A stretch of 47,771 bases of DNA from contig CALUQH010000034.1 in NCBI GenBank assembly GCA_944322885.1, positions 1 to 47,771 on the forward strand. The letters run 5' to 3'. A program made the translations under genes and the position numbers. This document shows positions 32,693 through 40,794 of this stretch, one piece after another; position 1 is the stretch's first letter; every line of letters begins with the position of its first letter. The DNA is from Candidatus Gastranaerophilales bacterium. GTDB taxonomy: Bacteria > Cyanobacteriota > Vampirovibrionia > Gastranaerophilales > Gastranaerophilaceae. Under the pieces are notes generated by a model. That model was not told the origin of the DNA, did no database searches, and saw nothing but the letters and a program-made list of their open reading frames with translations.

Positions 32693-32715
32693 TGTTATCT
32701 CCCTATTTTTATCTT

Positions 32716-32789
32716 CCCTCTACATTATAAATACTACAACTTTTAGAGGGTGTTTTTCATCCATGCCCCGATTGATATTAGAGGGGTGT
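32716..32789 (-). promoter_or_regulatory. Regulator promoter with repeated TTAGAGGG(G)TGT boxes
   Basis: On the minus strand a TATAAT -10 (32724-32729) has no good -35. Two direct boxes, TTAGAGGGTGT (32743-32753) and TTAGAGGGGTGT (32778-32789), lie 35 bases apart upstream of it, and CCCTCTA (32716-32722) faces TAGAGGG (32744-32750) across the -10. This suggests activator or autoregulator binding; which protein binds is unknown. Confidence 0.45.
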
Positions 32790-32832
32790 AGGTTTGAGAA
32801 TTTGTCTTACATCTTTGGATTGATAAAATAGC

Positions 32833-32881
32833 TCAACCATGCTCTACACCATGCTTTTACATGTTTTGGCCGCATGGTTGA
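32833..32881. other. Inverted repeat in the regulator-rmuC intergenic region
   Basis: TCAACCATGC (32833-32842) and GCATGGTTGA (32872-32881) form a perfect 10-bp stem with a 29-base loop, followed by a T-rich stretch. It could be the terminator of a short non-coding transcript or an operator. Confidence 0.4.
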
Positions 32882-32922
32882 TTTTGAATTCTTCTACTAT
32901 TTTTGGACTAATCTTTTTATGG

Positions 32923-32928
32923 TATAAT
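32923..32928 (+). promoter_or_regulatory. -10 box of rmuC
   Basis: A perfect TATAAT lies 24 bases before the rmuC ATG, with AAGGGGAG (32935-32942) as ribosome binding site. The -35 is weak (TTTTTG at 17-base spacing). Confidence 0.5.
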
Positions 32929-32951
32929 TTTCTTAAGGGGAGATTAAGAGT

Positions 32952-34031
32952 ATGGAAATTTTAGTATTTTTAGCCGGTTTTTTAGTTGGTGCTTTATGTG
33001 TTTTTATTCCTTTTAAAGTTATAAATAAAAATAACAAAGCTTCGCAGGATATTTTATTGGAGCAGATGAAATTATATTTTGAAAACACTGCAAACAAAAT
33101 TTTTAAAGAAAGCTCTTCTGAATTATCAAACCAGAACAGAGAAAGGCTTGATGAGTTTTTCAAAAGATTTAAAGAGAAAATTGAAGATTTTGAAAAAAGA
33201 ACCGAACAGAATTTCAAAACTGAAACGGAACATTTTACAAAATTCGATATGAATATAAAAAGTTTTCTTGAAACAGGAAACAAAATTTCTCACGATGCAA
33301 ATTCTCTTGTAAATGTAATGAAATCGGATAATAGAGCCGCTGGGCGGTGGGGTGAAATTGTTCTTGAAAGAGTTCTTGAGGCATCGGGGCTTAGAAAGGG
33401 AGAAGAATACAAAATTCAAATGGGAACTGCCGAAGGAAGACCTGATGCAACTGTATTTCTTCCGGAGGGCAGATGTATTTATATAGACAGTAAGACTTCT
33501 TTTGCAGCCTGGGACGGTTTTGTGAATGCTGAAACCGAAGATGAAAAACAAATTCATTTAAGACAGTTTGTAGATTCTACAAAGGCTCATATTACGGGAC
33601 TTGCTAAAAGAGATTACTCTGTGGAAGATGCCTCGCCGGACTATGTATTGATGTTTATACCCATTGAAAGCTGTTATTCAATGATGTTTTGTGATGACTG
33701 CGCTTTATGGGATTTCGCCTGGAAAAATAAAGTAATGCCGGTGTCGCCTTCAACTTTGCTTGCGGCATTAAAAATTATAAATGCATTCCATGTTGTAGAC
33801 AGACAGAATAAAAATGTTCTTGAAATGGCCCGCCTTTGTACAAGTGTTCACGATAAGTTTGCGGCTCTTCTTGGTGAACTTTTAAAAATACGTGATAATT
33901 TGAATAATTCATTAAAGAAATTAAACGGGACGGGAAATATTATAAATCAGATTTCAAAATTGGAAAAATTAGGATGTGTGTATACTAAAGAATTGCCTGA
34001 ACTGCCTGAGGATATAACTATTGACAATTAA
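32952..34031 (+). CDS. rmuC: RmuC-family DNA recombination protein (359 aa)
   Basis: An N-terminal membrane helix (VFLAGFLVGALCVFIPF) is followed by a coiled coil (~30-110), then the RmuC domain: DNRAAGRWGEIVLERVLEAS, GRPDATVFLPEGRCIYIDSK with the nuclease-like acidic and lysine residues, FIPIESCYSMMF and PSTLLAALKIINAFH. RmuC proteins limit DNA inversions and rearrangements at short inverted repeats in E. coli. Start supported by AAGGGGAG. The next gene begins 24 bases after the stop. Confidence 0.93.
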   Translation: MEILVFLAGFLVGALCVFIPFKVINKNNKASQDILLEQMKLYFENTANKIFKESSSELSNQNRERLDEFFKRFKEKIEDFEKRTEQNFKTETEHFTKFDMNIKSFLETGNKISHDANSLVNVMKSDNRAAGRWGEIVLERVLEASGLRKGEEYKIQMGTAEGRPDATVFLPEGRCIYIDSKTSFAAWDGFVNAETEDEKQIHLRQFVDSTKAHITGLAKRDYSVEDASPDYVLMFIPIESCYSMMFCDDCALWDFAWKNKVMPVSPSTLLAALKIINAFHVVDRQNKNVLEMARLCTSVHDKFAALLGELLKIRDNLNNSLKKLNGTGNIINQISKLEKLGCVYTKELPELPEDITIDN

Positions 34032-34049
34032 GTTAGTTTAGGCTAACTT
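34021..34049 (+). promoter_or_regulatory. Possible promoter for the DUF2023-like gene, inside the rmuC end
   Basis: TTGACA (34021-34026), 17 bases, TAACTT (34044-34049), then the ATG at 34056, 7 bases after the -10. A small hairpin AGTTAG/CTAACT overlaps the spacer. Weak -10, so moderate confidence. Confidence 0.4.
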
Positions 34050-34055
34050 TATAAT

Positions 34056-34499
34056 ATGAGAGTTCAACCGATTAGTTTAAGTTATTCCAATTACAAGCAA
34101 AATTCTTCACCTGTTAATTTTCAAGGCACAATAAAGCCGCCCTCAAAAGAAACCATAAGTGACTTGAAAGTTTTCATGCACCATATTTATGAATACAAAA
34201 AAGGTTTGAGAAGCCTTATTCTTACGACTGAAAAAGCTTCCAATAAAGATTATATAAAATACAGACTCGAAAAAGAAAAAATACCATATTTAATTAAGGA
34301 TGTTTCAGACAGAGTTATAAATGTTTTTTTCGGGAATAAGGATTGCATTAAAGTCGTTTCTACGTTTGATAAACCTTTGAATAAACTTTCTCCGGAACAG
34401 GACTTTATGCTCGGTATAATGCTCGGTTATGACAAAATTTTGCAATGCAAAAGGTATATGCAAAGATTAGGAGATAAGCTTAAGCCGATTAAGGGTTGA
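34056..34499 (+). CDS. DUF2023-like protein with N-terminal PVNFQG motif (147 aa)
   Basis: Residues ~38-140 resemble the DUF2023 family: HHIYEYKKGLRSLIL, NVFFGNKDCIKVV, LNKLSPEQDFMLGIMLGYD and ILQCKRYMQRL. The first ~30 residues (SPVNFQGTIKPP) form a lineage-type extension with the F-x-G motif also seen in the 643-aa protein. No Shine-Dalgarno precedes the ATG. It is soluble, of unknown function, and lies between rmuC and pyrF. Confidence 0.7.
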   Translation: MRVQPISLSYSNYKQNSSPVNFQGTIKPPSKETISDLKVFMHHIYEYKKGLRSLILTTEKASNKDYIKYRLEKEKIPYLIKDVSDRVINVFFGNKDCIKVVSTFDKPLNKLSPEQDFMLGIMLGYDKILQCKRYMQRLGDKLKPIKG

Positions 34500-34524
34500 T
34501 TTTATTTTACTATAGTGGTAATAT
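34496..34524 (+). promoter_or_regulatory. Promoter of pyrF, near-leaderless
   Basis: TTGATT (34496-34501), 17 bases, TAATAT (34519-34524); the ATG at 34534 is 10 bases after the -10 end, and there is no Shine-Dalgarno. Confidence 0.55.
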
Positions 34525-34533
34525 TCATTTACG

Positions 34534-35292
34534 ATGATTGAAAAACCTTTAACAGCTAAAGACAGAATTATTTTAGCGCTGGATGTTGACAATTTAAAGG
34601 AAGCTGAAGATTTAGTAAAAGATTTAAAAGATTATGTTGGTTATTTCAAAATTGGTTTGCCTTTAATTGTTAATTACGGCTTTGAGGCATTCAGGCTTTT
34701 GGAGGAGCATGGCGCAAAATGCTATTATGACTGCAAGTTTCATGATATTCCGCATACAGTGCAAAAAGCTTGTATCAGTCTTGTAAAAAATAATGTGAAT
34801 TTTTTCAATGTTCATATTCAAGGCGGATCAAAAATGACATCGGCTGTCGTCAGAGCTTCGCGTGCGGCTGCAAAGTCTATGGGAGTTGAACCTCCTACTA
34901 TTCTCGGAGTTACTTTATTATCAAGTTTCGGGCAGAAAACTTTGACAACAGAGCTTTGTGTAGATAAAAATATTGAAGATTTTGTCCTTCAGCTTGCAAA
35001 GGTCGCAAAAGAAACAGGTCTTGACGGTGTTGTTGCAAGTGCTGAGGAAGCAAGAAGAATAAGAAAAGAAATCGGAGAGGACTTTATTATTTTGTGTCCG
35101 GCGACAAGGCCGACATGGTCATCTGTCAATGATCAGGTAAGAGTTGATACTCCGAGGGATGCAATTATGTCCGGTGTCGATTTTATGGTTGTCGGGAGAC
35201 CTATTACAACTGCGGATGATCCTATCGGAGCAGCTAATTTAATTATAGATGAGATTGAAACTGCTCTTGAAGACAAAAAAGTTTTATGTTGA
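34534..35292 (+). CDS. pyrF: Orotidine 5'-phosphate decarboxylase (252 aa)
   Basis: The last step of UMP synthesis: decarboxylates OMP. The start is followed by RIILALDVDN with the first active-site Asp, then the catalytic motif YYDCKFHDIPHTV (D-x-K-x2-D-I-P), NVHIQGGSKM, LCPATRPTWSSVNDQVRV and the phosphate-binding FMVVGRPIT. Length is normal for a group I enzyme. No other pyrimidine genes are adjacent. A hairpin terminator follows the stop. Confidence 0.96.
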   Translation: MIEKPLTAKDRIILALDVDNLKEAEDLVKDLKDYVGYFKIGLPLIVNYGFEAFRLLEEHGAKCYYDCKFHDIPHTVQKACISLVKNNVNFFNVHIQGGSKMTSAVVRASRAAAKSMGVEPPTILGVTLLSSFGQKTLTTELCVDKNIEDFVLQLAKVAKETGLDGVVASAEEARRIRKEIGEDFIILCPATRPTWSSVNDQVRVDTPRDAIMSGVDFMVVGRPITTADDPIGAANLIIDEIETALEDKKVLC

Positions 35293-35312
35293 TTTAATGA
35301 GTAATTATTTTC

Positions 35313-35346
35313 GGAAGTAAGTCTAATGTATTACTTCCAATTTTTT
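35313..35346 (+). terminator. Terminator of pyrF, overlapping the comEC end
   Basis: GGAAGTAA (35313-35320) pairs with TTACTTCC (35331-35338), followed by AATTTTTT. The hairpin overlaps the final codons of the convergent comEC gene. Confidence 0.65.
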
Positions 35347-37707
35347 AGAAAGTTCAAATTTATGTTTTTCCGGTCTGTATATATAAGCTTCATAATTTGT
35401 TCCGTCAGATTTGATTTTTATAGCGTTATGCCTGTCTGTTCTGTAGATATCCGTATGTCTTAATATGTCCAGAGTCCCTCTGGCAGGATGCCCGTAAACA
35501 TTTGGACCTGTTGATATTATGGAAACTTGTGCGTTCAAATGTTCCAGCATTTTGCTGTCTACAACGTTAAACCCGCCATGATGACCGACTTTCAAAACCT
35601 CAATTTTATGCGGGACGGATGCTTTTATGTCGTCAAAAGCATCAACGCCGGCATCTCCCGTAAAAAGCATATCAAAATCCCTGTAGGATACAAGGGTAAT
35701 TATTGATCTTTCGTTATCGGATTCTGCTTTATTTGAAATGTATGTTTGAATATTAAAATTGTCTTCTTTATACACAGTTTGATTATTTGTAGGTATTTGG
35801 GAAGGAATATTTAATTCTTTGATTGTTTTATAAATATATTTTGAAGTTACTGCTTTGTTATTATAGGAATTAATATAAACCTTTTTGACGTTTAAATTTT
35901 TCATAATGTCTTCGGCTCCGCCTGAGTGGTCATTATCAAAGTGAGTTATAAATAATCCTTCAATATTTTTAATGCCCCTGTCTTTAAGATATTTTATAAT
36001 TATTGAATTTGCCTGCGACTTACCGCCTTTATATCCGGCTCTTCCTGTGTCTATTATAAAATATTTATTCTGCGGAGTTTTGACTAGAAAGCAGTCTGCA
36101 TTTTGTACATCAAAAGCAATTATTTCCAAATCATTGTTCGGTATATTTATAAGGGACAGTGCAAGAAAAGTTATAAGAATTCCCGAACAAACCATAAGCT
36201 TTTTGCTAAAGCCTGTTTTAACAGCCAAAGTCAACCCTAGCACAATAGAATAATAGATTGTTATCTGTAAAATAGTAGGATGAGCGGTTGTTAACATTGA
36301 ATAGTGTAAGTTTGCAAAAAAGTTTGAAATATCTACAAGAATGGTCAGAAAAGAGTTAAGGATAAAATCCATTATCATACAAATTTTGTCAGTTAACGGT
36401 GAAAACATTGCAAGTATTGAACTTATAAAACCGCCGAAACTTACAACGCTTAAAAAAGGCATACTAAAAAGGTTTGCAAAAACAGAATATGTGCTGAAAG
36501 TGTTAAAGTAAAACATTTGTATAGGTGCTACCCAGATTTGAGCAACAATCGGTATTAATACGGCACCTATCAGCCAATCTGGGACGGGCAGATTTTTATA
36601 TTTTTCAAAAATAACGTTTGCGGTTGTTAGAATTCCGAACGTCACAATAAATGAAAGCTGAAATCCTACATTGTTTATAAAAGCAGGATTATATATAAGC
36701 ATTAGCATTGCAACAAGTGCAAGCAAAGATACGCTGTGTGCGTCCCTGTCTATGAGTTTTCCGATTAAAACAAACAACAGCATTAATGCTGCACGGATTA
36801 CCGATGCACCAAGTCCTGTCATCATAGTATAAATTATGACAACTCCCATACCGGTAATTACTGTGAGCTTGAAAGGTATTCGCAAACGTCTTAAGAAGAA
36901 AACCCAGAAGCCGTAAATAAATGCAACGTTCATTCCAGATGCCGCAAGTATGTGGAGCAATCCTGAATTTATAAAAGATGCCTTTATGTATTCCGGCGGA
37001 GAAACAGCATCATCACCAAATACAATACCGCCTAAAATCTCAAGATTAGGAGATCTCAAATATTTTGCATGTACATTAATTATTCTGTCGCGCAGATTAT
37101 TTAACTTCTGTAAAAATTTCCATTTAGCATGTGGTTTGTTGTTTATAGGGTTGACGTTGTCAGGATAGAATACTGTATATGTATCAAAATTTTTCAAATA
37201 TTTGCTATAATCAAACTGAGACGGATTTGTAGACGCAAAGGGTTTTCTCAGCTTTCCCGTAAGTTCATAATTATTGCCTATTTTACATTTTTTAATATCA
37301 TAGTTTGAGACTGTAACGAGTGTCTTTCCGTCAACTTTTTGCCCGTTAATATCATAAACTTTAAAGAAAAATTTAGTTTTATTATTTCCGCTTTGTTCTG
37401 GAATTGATACAACCTGCCCCTTAATTTTTGCATCTGACGGGGCAAGAGGCAGAAGGCCGTCTGTTACGTGTACTCTGAAATAAGCATTAAAAAATCCAAG
37501 ATAAAAAACAAATATCCAAAAAATAATATACTTAACAGGCAGGTAATTTTTAATGATAAGAAAAATCCCAGCAATGCTTAAAATTCCAGCGCATAAAATT
37601 CCGTAATCGTTAAAATACGCCAGAACCCCTGTCATAAACAGAAGTGCAGTTATAAACATTAATACATTTTTGCTTTGAAGAAAAGATGTTATGCCAAATC
37701 TGTCCAC
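35323..37707 (-). CDS. comEC: ComEC/Rec2-family DNA internalization protein (794 aa)
   Basis: The inner-membrane channel for single-stranded DNA uptake during transformation. The N-terminal region has membrane helices and an OB-like periplasmic segment (~60-190), then the competence domain with GGIVFGDDAVSPPEYIKASF and LLHILAASGMNVAFIYGF (~225-265), and further helices to ~510. The C-terminal metallo-beta-lactamase-like domain has ITHFDNDHSGGAED, MLFTGDAG and VLKVGHHGG, i.e. metal ligands intact. The start is GTG at 37705-37707, with TATAAT 6 bases upstream and no Shine-Dalgarno. With two pilin-like genes in the window, natural competence is plausible. Confidence 0.93.
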   Translation of the reverse strand: MDRFGITSFLQSKNVLMFITALLFMTGVLAYFNDYGILCAGILSIAGIFLIIKNYLPVKYIIFWIFVFYLGFFNAYFRVHVTDGLLPLAPSDAKIKGQVVSIPEQSGNNKTKFFFKVYDINGQKVDGKTLVTVSNYDIKKCKIGNNYELTGKLRKPFASTNPSQFDYSKYLKNFDTYTVFYPDNVNPINNKPHAKWKFLQKLNNLRDRIINVHAKYLRSPNLEILGGIVFGDDAVSPPEYIKASFINSGLLHILAASGMNVAFIYGFWVFFLRRLRIPFKLTVITGMGVVIIYTMMTGLGASVIRAALMLLFVLIGKLIDRDAHSVSLLALVAMLMLIYNPAFINNVGFQLSFIVTFGILTTANVIFEKYKNLPVPDWLIGAVLIPIVAQIWVAPIQMFYFNTFSTYSVFANLFSMPFLSVVSFGGFISSILAMFSPLTDKICMIMDFILNSFLTILVDISNFFANLHYSMLTTAHPTILQITIYYSIVLGLTLAVKTGFSKKLMVCSGILITFLALSLINIPNNDLEIIAFDVQNADCFLVKTPQNKYFIIDTGRAGYKGGKSQANSIIIKYLKDRGIKNIEGLFITHFDNDHSGGAEDIMKNLNVKKVYINSYNNKAVTSKYIYKTIKELNIPSQIPTNNQTVYKEDNFNIQTYISNKAESDNERSIITLVSYRDFDMLFTGDAGVDAFDDIKASVPHKIEVLKVGHHGGFNVVDSKMLEHLNAQVSIISTGPNVYGHPARGTLDILRHTDIYRTDRHNAIKIKSDGTNYEAYIYRPEKHKFELSKKLEVIH

Positions 37708-37713
37708 AAATTA

Positions 37714-37719
37714 ATTATA
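37714..37719 (-). promoter_or_regulatory. -10 box of comEC directly before its GTG start
   Basis: Minus-strand TATAAT is followed by 6 bases and the GTG. No clear -35 is seen. It implies a leaderless transcript. Confidence 0.45.
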
Positions 37720-37780
37720 TGTTAAATTGCTTTGAAAAGATGTAACGAAATGTAAATATAGATTTATGACAGCATAAAAA

Positions 37781-39733
37781 TTATTCTTTTCCGAATATCC
37801 ACCATCCTTTTCTGGATGAGGGCTGCAGTTGAGGGTTAGGCTGGCCTATTTTAAATGCATTTTTAAATGGCGATTGAGTTGCAAACACACTTGTTGAAAG
37901 AGTATTAATGTACTTGTTGCTCAAATGTGCATAATCAAATAATATAACGCCTTTTGCATTAACTTTTCGTGCTTCATGGATTAATCTTATCAAATCTTCA
38001 TCCGAACCGCCCATAAATGTAACGAATAAACCCGCATAAAAGTCAGTATTTGGAGATTTTGCATTTATTACGTCGGACATCATTTTATTTGCAGTTTTTG
38101 AATCACAGGTTAGGAAAAGCGGAGTAAAGGCATTCAAATAGCCTCTTCTAGACCAGGTTTTCCAATCTTGAAGTTTATTATTAAAGGCCGCCTGTCTGTC
38201 TGGGAATATTACTGCGCTGATATATGTATTTTTACGTCTGCCAAGTTCACCTACTTTTTTAACCATATCAGTAATTTTTTGGCGTCTGTAATTGCTCCAT
38301 TCAAGCCATAGAGGATCAGATTTTACAATATCAGCTGGATCAACGCCGAATATCATTTTGAATTCATTTCGAGCATAATCCGTATATCCCCAGCTTGTTG
38401 CTTCAGTACCAGATACGCAATTCGGGTATCTTATGTAATCAAGATTTATTCCGTCCGGTTTGTAGTTGGTTATTATTTCATCAACCAGCTTCATCAGAAA
38501 ATCTTGTACATAAGGATTTGCCGGATCTAAAAAATATCCGTTGTGTTCTGATGTTGATTTTGACGGATCGAAAGAATCTATGTCTTTTTTTATTTTATTT
38601 CCCCAAGCCGGATTCATACCAAGAATACTTTGTGCATTATCCTTTGGATTTTGCGGTCCTGCGTAGAATGTTTCAAACCATATATGAATTTTTATATTTC
38701 TTTTATGTGCTTCTTTTATCCATATTGCCAGCGGGTCAAATCCCTTAAATTGTTCATATTGCGGGGTAAATCCGTATGCTTTCATTGTTTTACTCGGGAA
38801 TATTGTTTTTCCGTGGTAATATGTTTCTAAAAATATTGTATCAATACCTGCTTTTTTTACCCTGTTAAGAGTATCTTCAATCGCGGATTCGCTTTTTTCC
38901 GTAGGCCTCAGCCATATTCCTTTTAGTTCCCCGCTTTTATATGGGACAACACTTTTAATTGCATCATTGGAGGCTTCTATTGCGAGTTTAGAATATTTTT
39001 GTACTTCTTCCGGATCTTTTCTGGCTTTTTTCAGATAGTTTTTAGCATCTGCTATATAACTTCCAGGCAGTTTCCAGTTGTAATCCGGACTTATATTTTT
39101 GTAGTAATTAAGCATTTGTTCTGCTTCGGATATTTTTTTTTCGGATTCAAAGATGTAGCTTTCTGATGTTGTATAGGTGTAAATCAAATTGGTAGCTTTA
39201 TCAATATAAATCTTTGTTCCTACTTTAATACTTGAATTTATCCAGTTTTTAGCTCGTCCGTGACCGCTTATAACAATTCCGTTGGGCGGAATGAGTGAAT
39301 CGGCGCCTGATAGTTCCGTTACTGTATTCCCTTCAACAATAGCCTCTGCACCGTATTCATTTGTGTTGGTTCTCGGACCGTAATTGGGGGTATATACAAC
39401 AAGCTGGTTTATACCTCTTGCGCCTGGCAGATAGCTTCCAGTTCTGTTAGATGATGCTGTAGGGTCTATTGCATTTATCAGGTTTTTTGTATAACTGAAA
39501 ACAACTTCATTTTTTGCCGGTTCATATTTTTTAAATACTGGAGCAATTTGTTCATCCTGTGGTACAAGAATTTCAGCATTATCAATATTTATGGTTTCGT
39601 TTTGTTCCGATTGGGTTTGTTCATTTTGATTTTTAGAGCCCGCAATTAGCAACGGATTAATATCATCCGCAATTGCAAATGAATTTGATAAAAAAATAAA
39701 TGCCAATCCTAGTATAATCTTGCTGAATTTCAT
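37781..39733 (-). CDS. Secreted GHL10/DUF187-type glycosyl hydrolase-like protein (650 aa)
   Basis: A signal peptide (MKFSKIILGLAFIFLSNSFA) and a ~220-residue N-terminal region (phosphodiester-glycosidase-like GARGINQLVVYTPNYG and IVISGHGRAKNW) are followed by a (beta/alpha)8 barrel of the GHL10 family: LKGIWLRPTEKS, AGIDTIFLETYYHGKTIFPS, HIWFETFYAG, KPDGINLDYIRYP and VILFDYAHLS. Family members are predicted to cleave glycans, some in cell walls. GGGAG precedes the ATG. It is the last gene of a three-gene operon with a TPR protein and a small secreted protein; acts outside the cytoplasm. Confidence 0.85.
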   Translation of the reverse strand: MKFSKIILGLAFIFLSNSFAIADDINPLLIAGSKNQNEQTQSEQNETINIDNAEILVPQDEQIAPVFKKYEPAKNEVVFSYTKNLINAIDPTASSNRTGSYLPGARGINQLVVYTPNYGPRTNTNEYGAEAIVEGNTVTELSGADSLIPPNGIVISGHGRAKNWINSSIKVGTKIYIDKATNLIYTYTTSESYIFESEKKISEAEQMLNYYKNISPDYNWKLPGSYIADAKNYLKKARKDPEEVQKYSKLAIEASNDAIKSVVPYKSGELKGIWLRPTEKSESAIEDTLNRVKKAGIDTIFLETYYHGKTIFPSKTMKAYGFTPQYEQFKGFDPLAIWIKEAHKRNIKIHIWFETFYAGPQNPKDNAQSILGMNPAWGNKIKKDIDSFDPSKSTSEHNGYFLDPANPYVQDFLMKLVDEIITNYKPDGINLDYIRYPNCVSGTEATSWGYTDYARNEFKMIFGVDPADIVKSDPLWLEWSNYRRQKITDMVKKVGELGRRKNTYISAVIFPDRQAAFNNKLQDWKTWSRRGYLNAFTPLFLTCDSKTANKMMSDVINAKSPNTDFYAGLFVTFMGGSDEDLIRLIHEARKVNAKGVILFDYAHLSNKYINTLSTSVFATQSPFKNAFKIGQPNPQLQPSSRKGWWIFGKE

Positions 39734-39738
39734 TTTAT

Positions 39739-40398
39739 CTACTCCCTGATATTATGATAATAGTCTGATTTATCATACTTTAGCTCATTCAACAGCTGTA
39801 TTTTTTCCCCTATTTTGTTGTCTGCTTTCATATTATATGATATCTCGTAAAATTTTTTTGCATTAGAAAGATCTGCAAGCTTTTCATATATAACAGCAAG
39901 TTTCAGGTTAAAATCATACGTTTTTGCAGCTCCGTTATTGTATGCTATTTTATAATAATGTAGAGCTTTTTTGTAATCATTCCTTTTATAATAAAAATCT
40001 CCAAAGTAGAAGTTAGCCAGAGCTTTTTCTTTGTCTATGTTAAGTGCTTTATAAAAACAGCTTTTAGCAAGCTCAGTAATGTTTTTTTCATCATAAATTT
40101 TTCCGAGTTTTATGTAAGCATCAATGTCAGACGGATTAATTTGTGACAGTATATAATATTTTTGCATTGCAGAATTAAGATATTTTTCTTTTTGCAGTTC
40201 ATCATTGCATTTAAAGTAAGAGTAAAAGTCTTTTTGTGCCTCCTGTCTTATAACTTTAGGGTTAAGATTTGAGTAATTTAATGTTGAGTAAATGCAATCC
40301 TGACCTTCCGTTTGTGAGGCAACAGACGGAAGGTGCGTAAATGTACCGATTATTAATAACAGAAGTGCGGTTATTATAAATTTATTATAAATCGTCAT
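39739..40398 (-). CDS. TPR-repeat protein, exported or membrane-anchored (219 aa)
   Basis: An N-terminal hydrophobic segment (FIITALLLLIIGTFTHLPSVAS) is followed by about three tetratricopeptide repeats: DIDAYIKLGKIYDEKNITEL, KALANFYFGDFYYKRNDYKK and FNLKLAVIYEKLADLSNAKK, with canonical small and aromatic positions. TPRs mediate protein binding. It overlaps the upstream 106-aa gene by 14 bases and lies 5 bases before the hydrolase gene, so all three are cotranscribed and may form one envelope complex. Confidence 0.85.
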   Translation of the reverse strand: MTIYNKFIITALLLLIIGTFTHLPSVASQTEGQDCIYSTLNYSNLNPKVIRQEAQKDFYSYFKCNDELQKEKYLNSAMQKYYILSQINPSDIDAYIKLGKIYDEKNITELAKSCFYKALNIDKEKALANFYFGDFYYKRNDYKKALHYYKIAYNNGAAKTYDFNLKLAVIYEKLADLSNAKKFYEISYNMKADNKIGEKIQLLNELKYDKSDYYHNIRE

Positions 40399-40705
40399 AT
40401 CTTGAACTAGGATTCATACTATGATCATTCAAAAAAGTATGATTATCTAATGACGGATCCAAATACATAAAGAACTGTCTTACATACTTTACTACCGGTT
40501 GGTTGTAATATTCTTTTTCTATTTCTTCTGATAAAGGTTCACCATGATGCTGGGCTATATTTTTTGTAACCATTCGTGAAGTTTCTTTAGAATAGCCATG
40601 GTTTATAAGATATTCCGAGTTAACTGTATCATCAACAGTTAGTTCAGCACAAGCCGGTAATGTTATTATTGCTGTCAAAGCCAGAATTAAAAAATATTTT
40701 TTCAT
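40385..40705 (-). CDS. Small secreted protein, unknown (106 aa)
   Basis: A signal peptide (MKKYFLILALTAIITLPACAE) whose LPAC could serve as a lipobox with Cys19, although the Pro is atypical. The mature part is polar: GYSKETSRMVTKNIAQHHGE, VVKYVRQFFMYLDPSLDNH. AGAGGTG precedes the ATG. It overlaps the TPR gene by 14 bases. I do not recognise the family; context suggests an envelope role with the TPR protein and the hydrolase. Confidence 0.7.
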   Translation of the reverse strand: MKKYFLILALTAIITLPACAELTVDDTVNSEYLINHGYSKETSRMVTKNIAQHHGEPLSEEIEKEYYNQPVVKYVRQFFMYLDPSLDNHTFLNDHSMNPSSRYDDL

Positions 40706-40794
40706 TTACACCTCTGTTTTATTTCTTAATTATACTAGTTTTGTTCTACTGTTACAATATTATTATAATTTCTTTACAAAAAATCTTCCATATA

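Noticed and set aside
34050-34055. TATAAT directly before the DUF2023-like ATG as the -10
   Set aside because: It would place the transcription start inside the coding region and give a 23-base spacer from TTGACA; TAACTT fits better.
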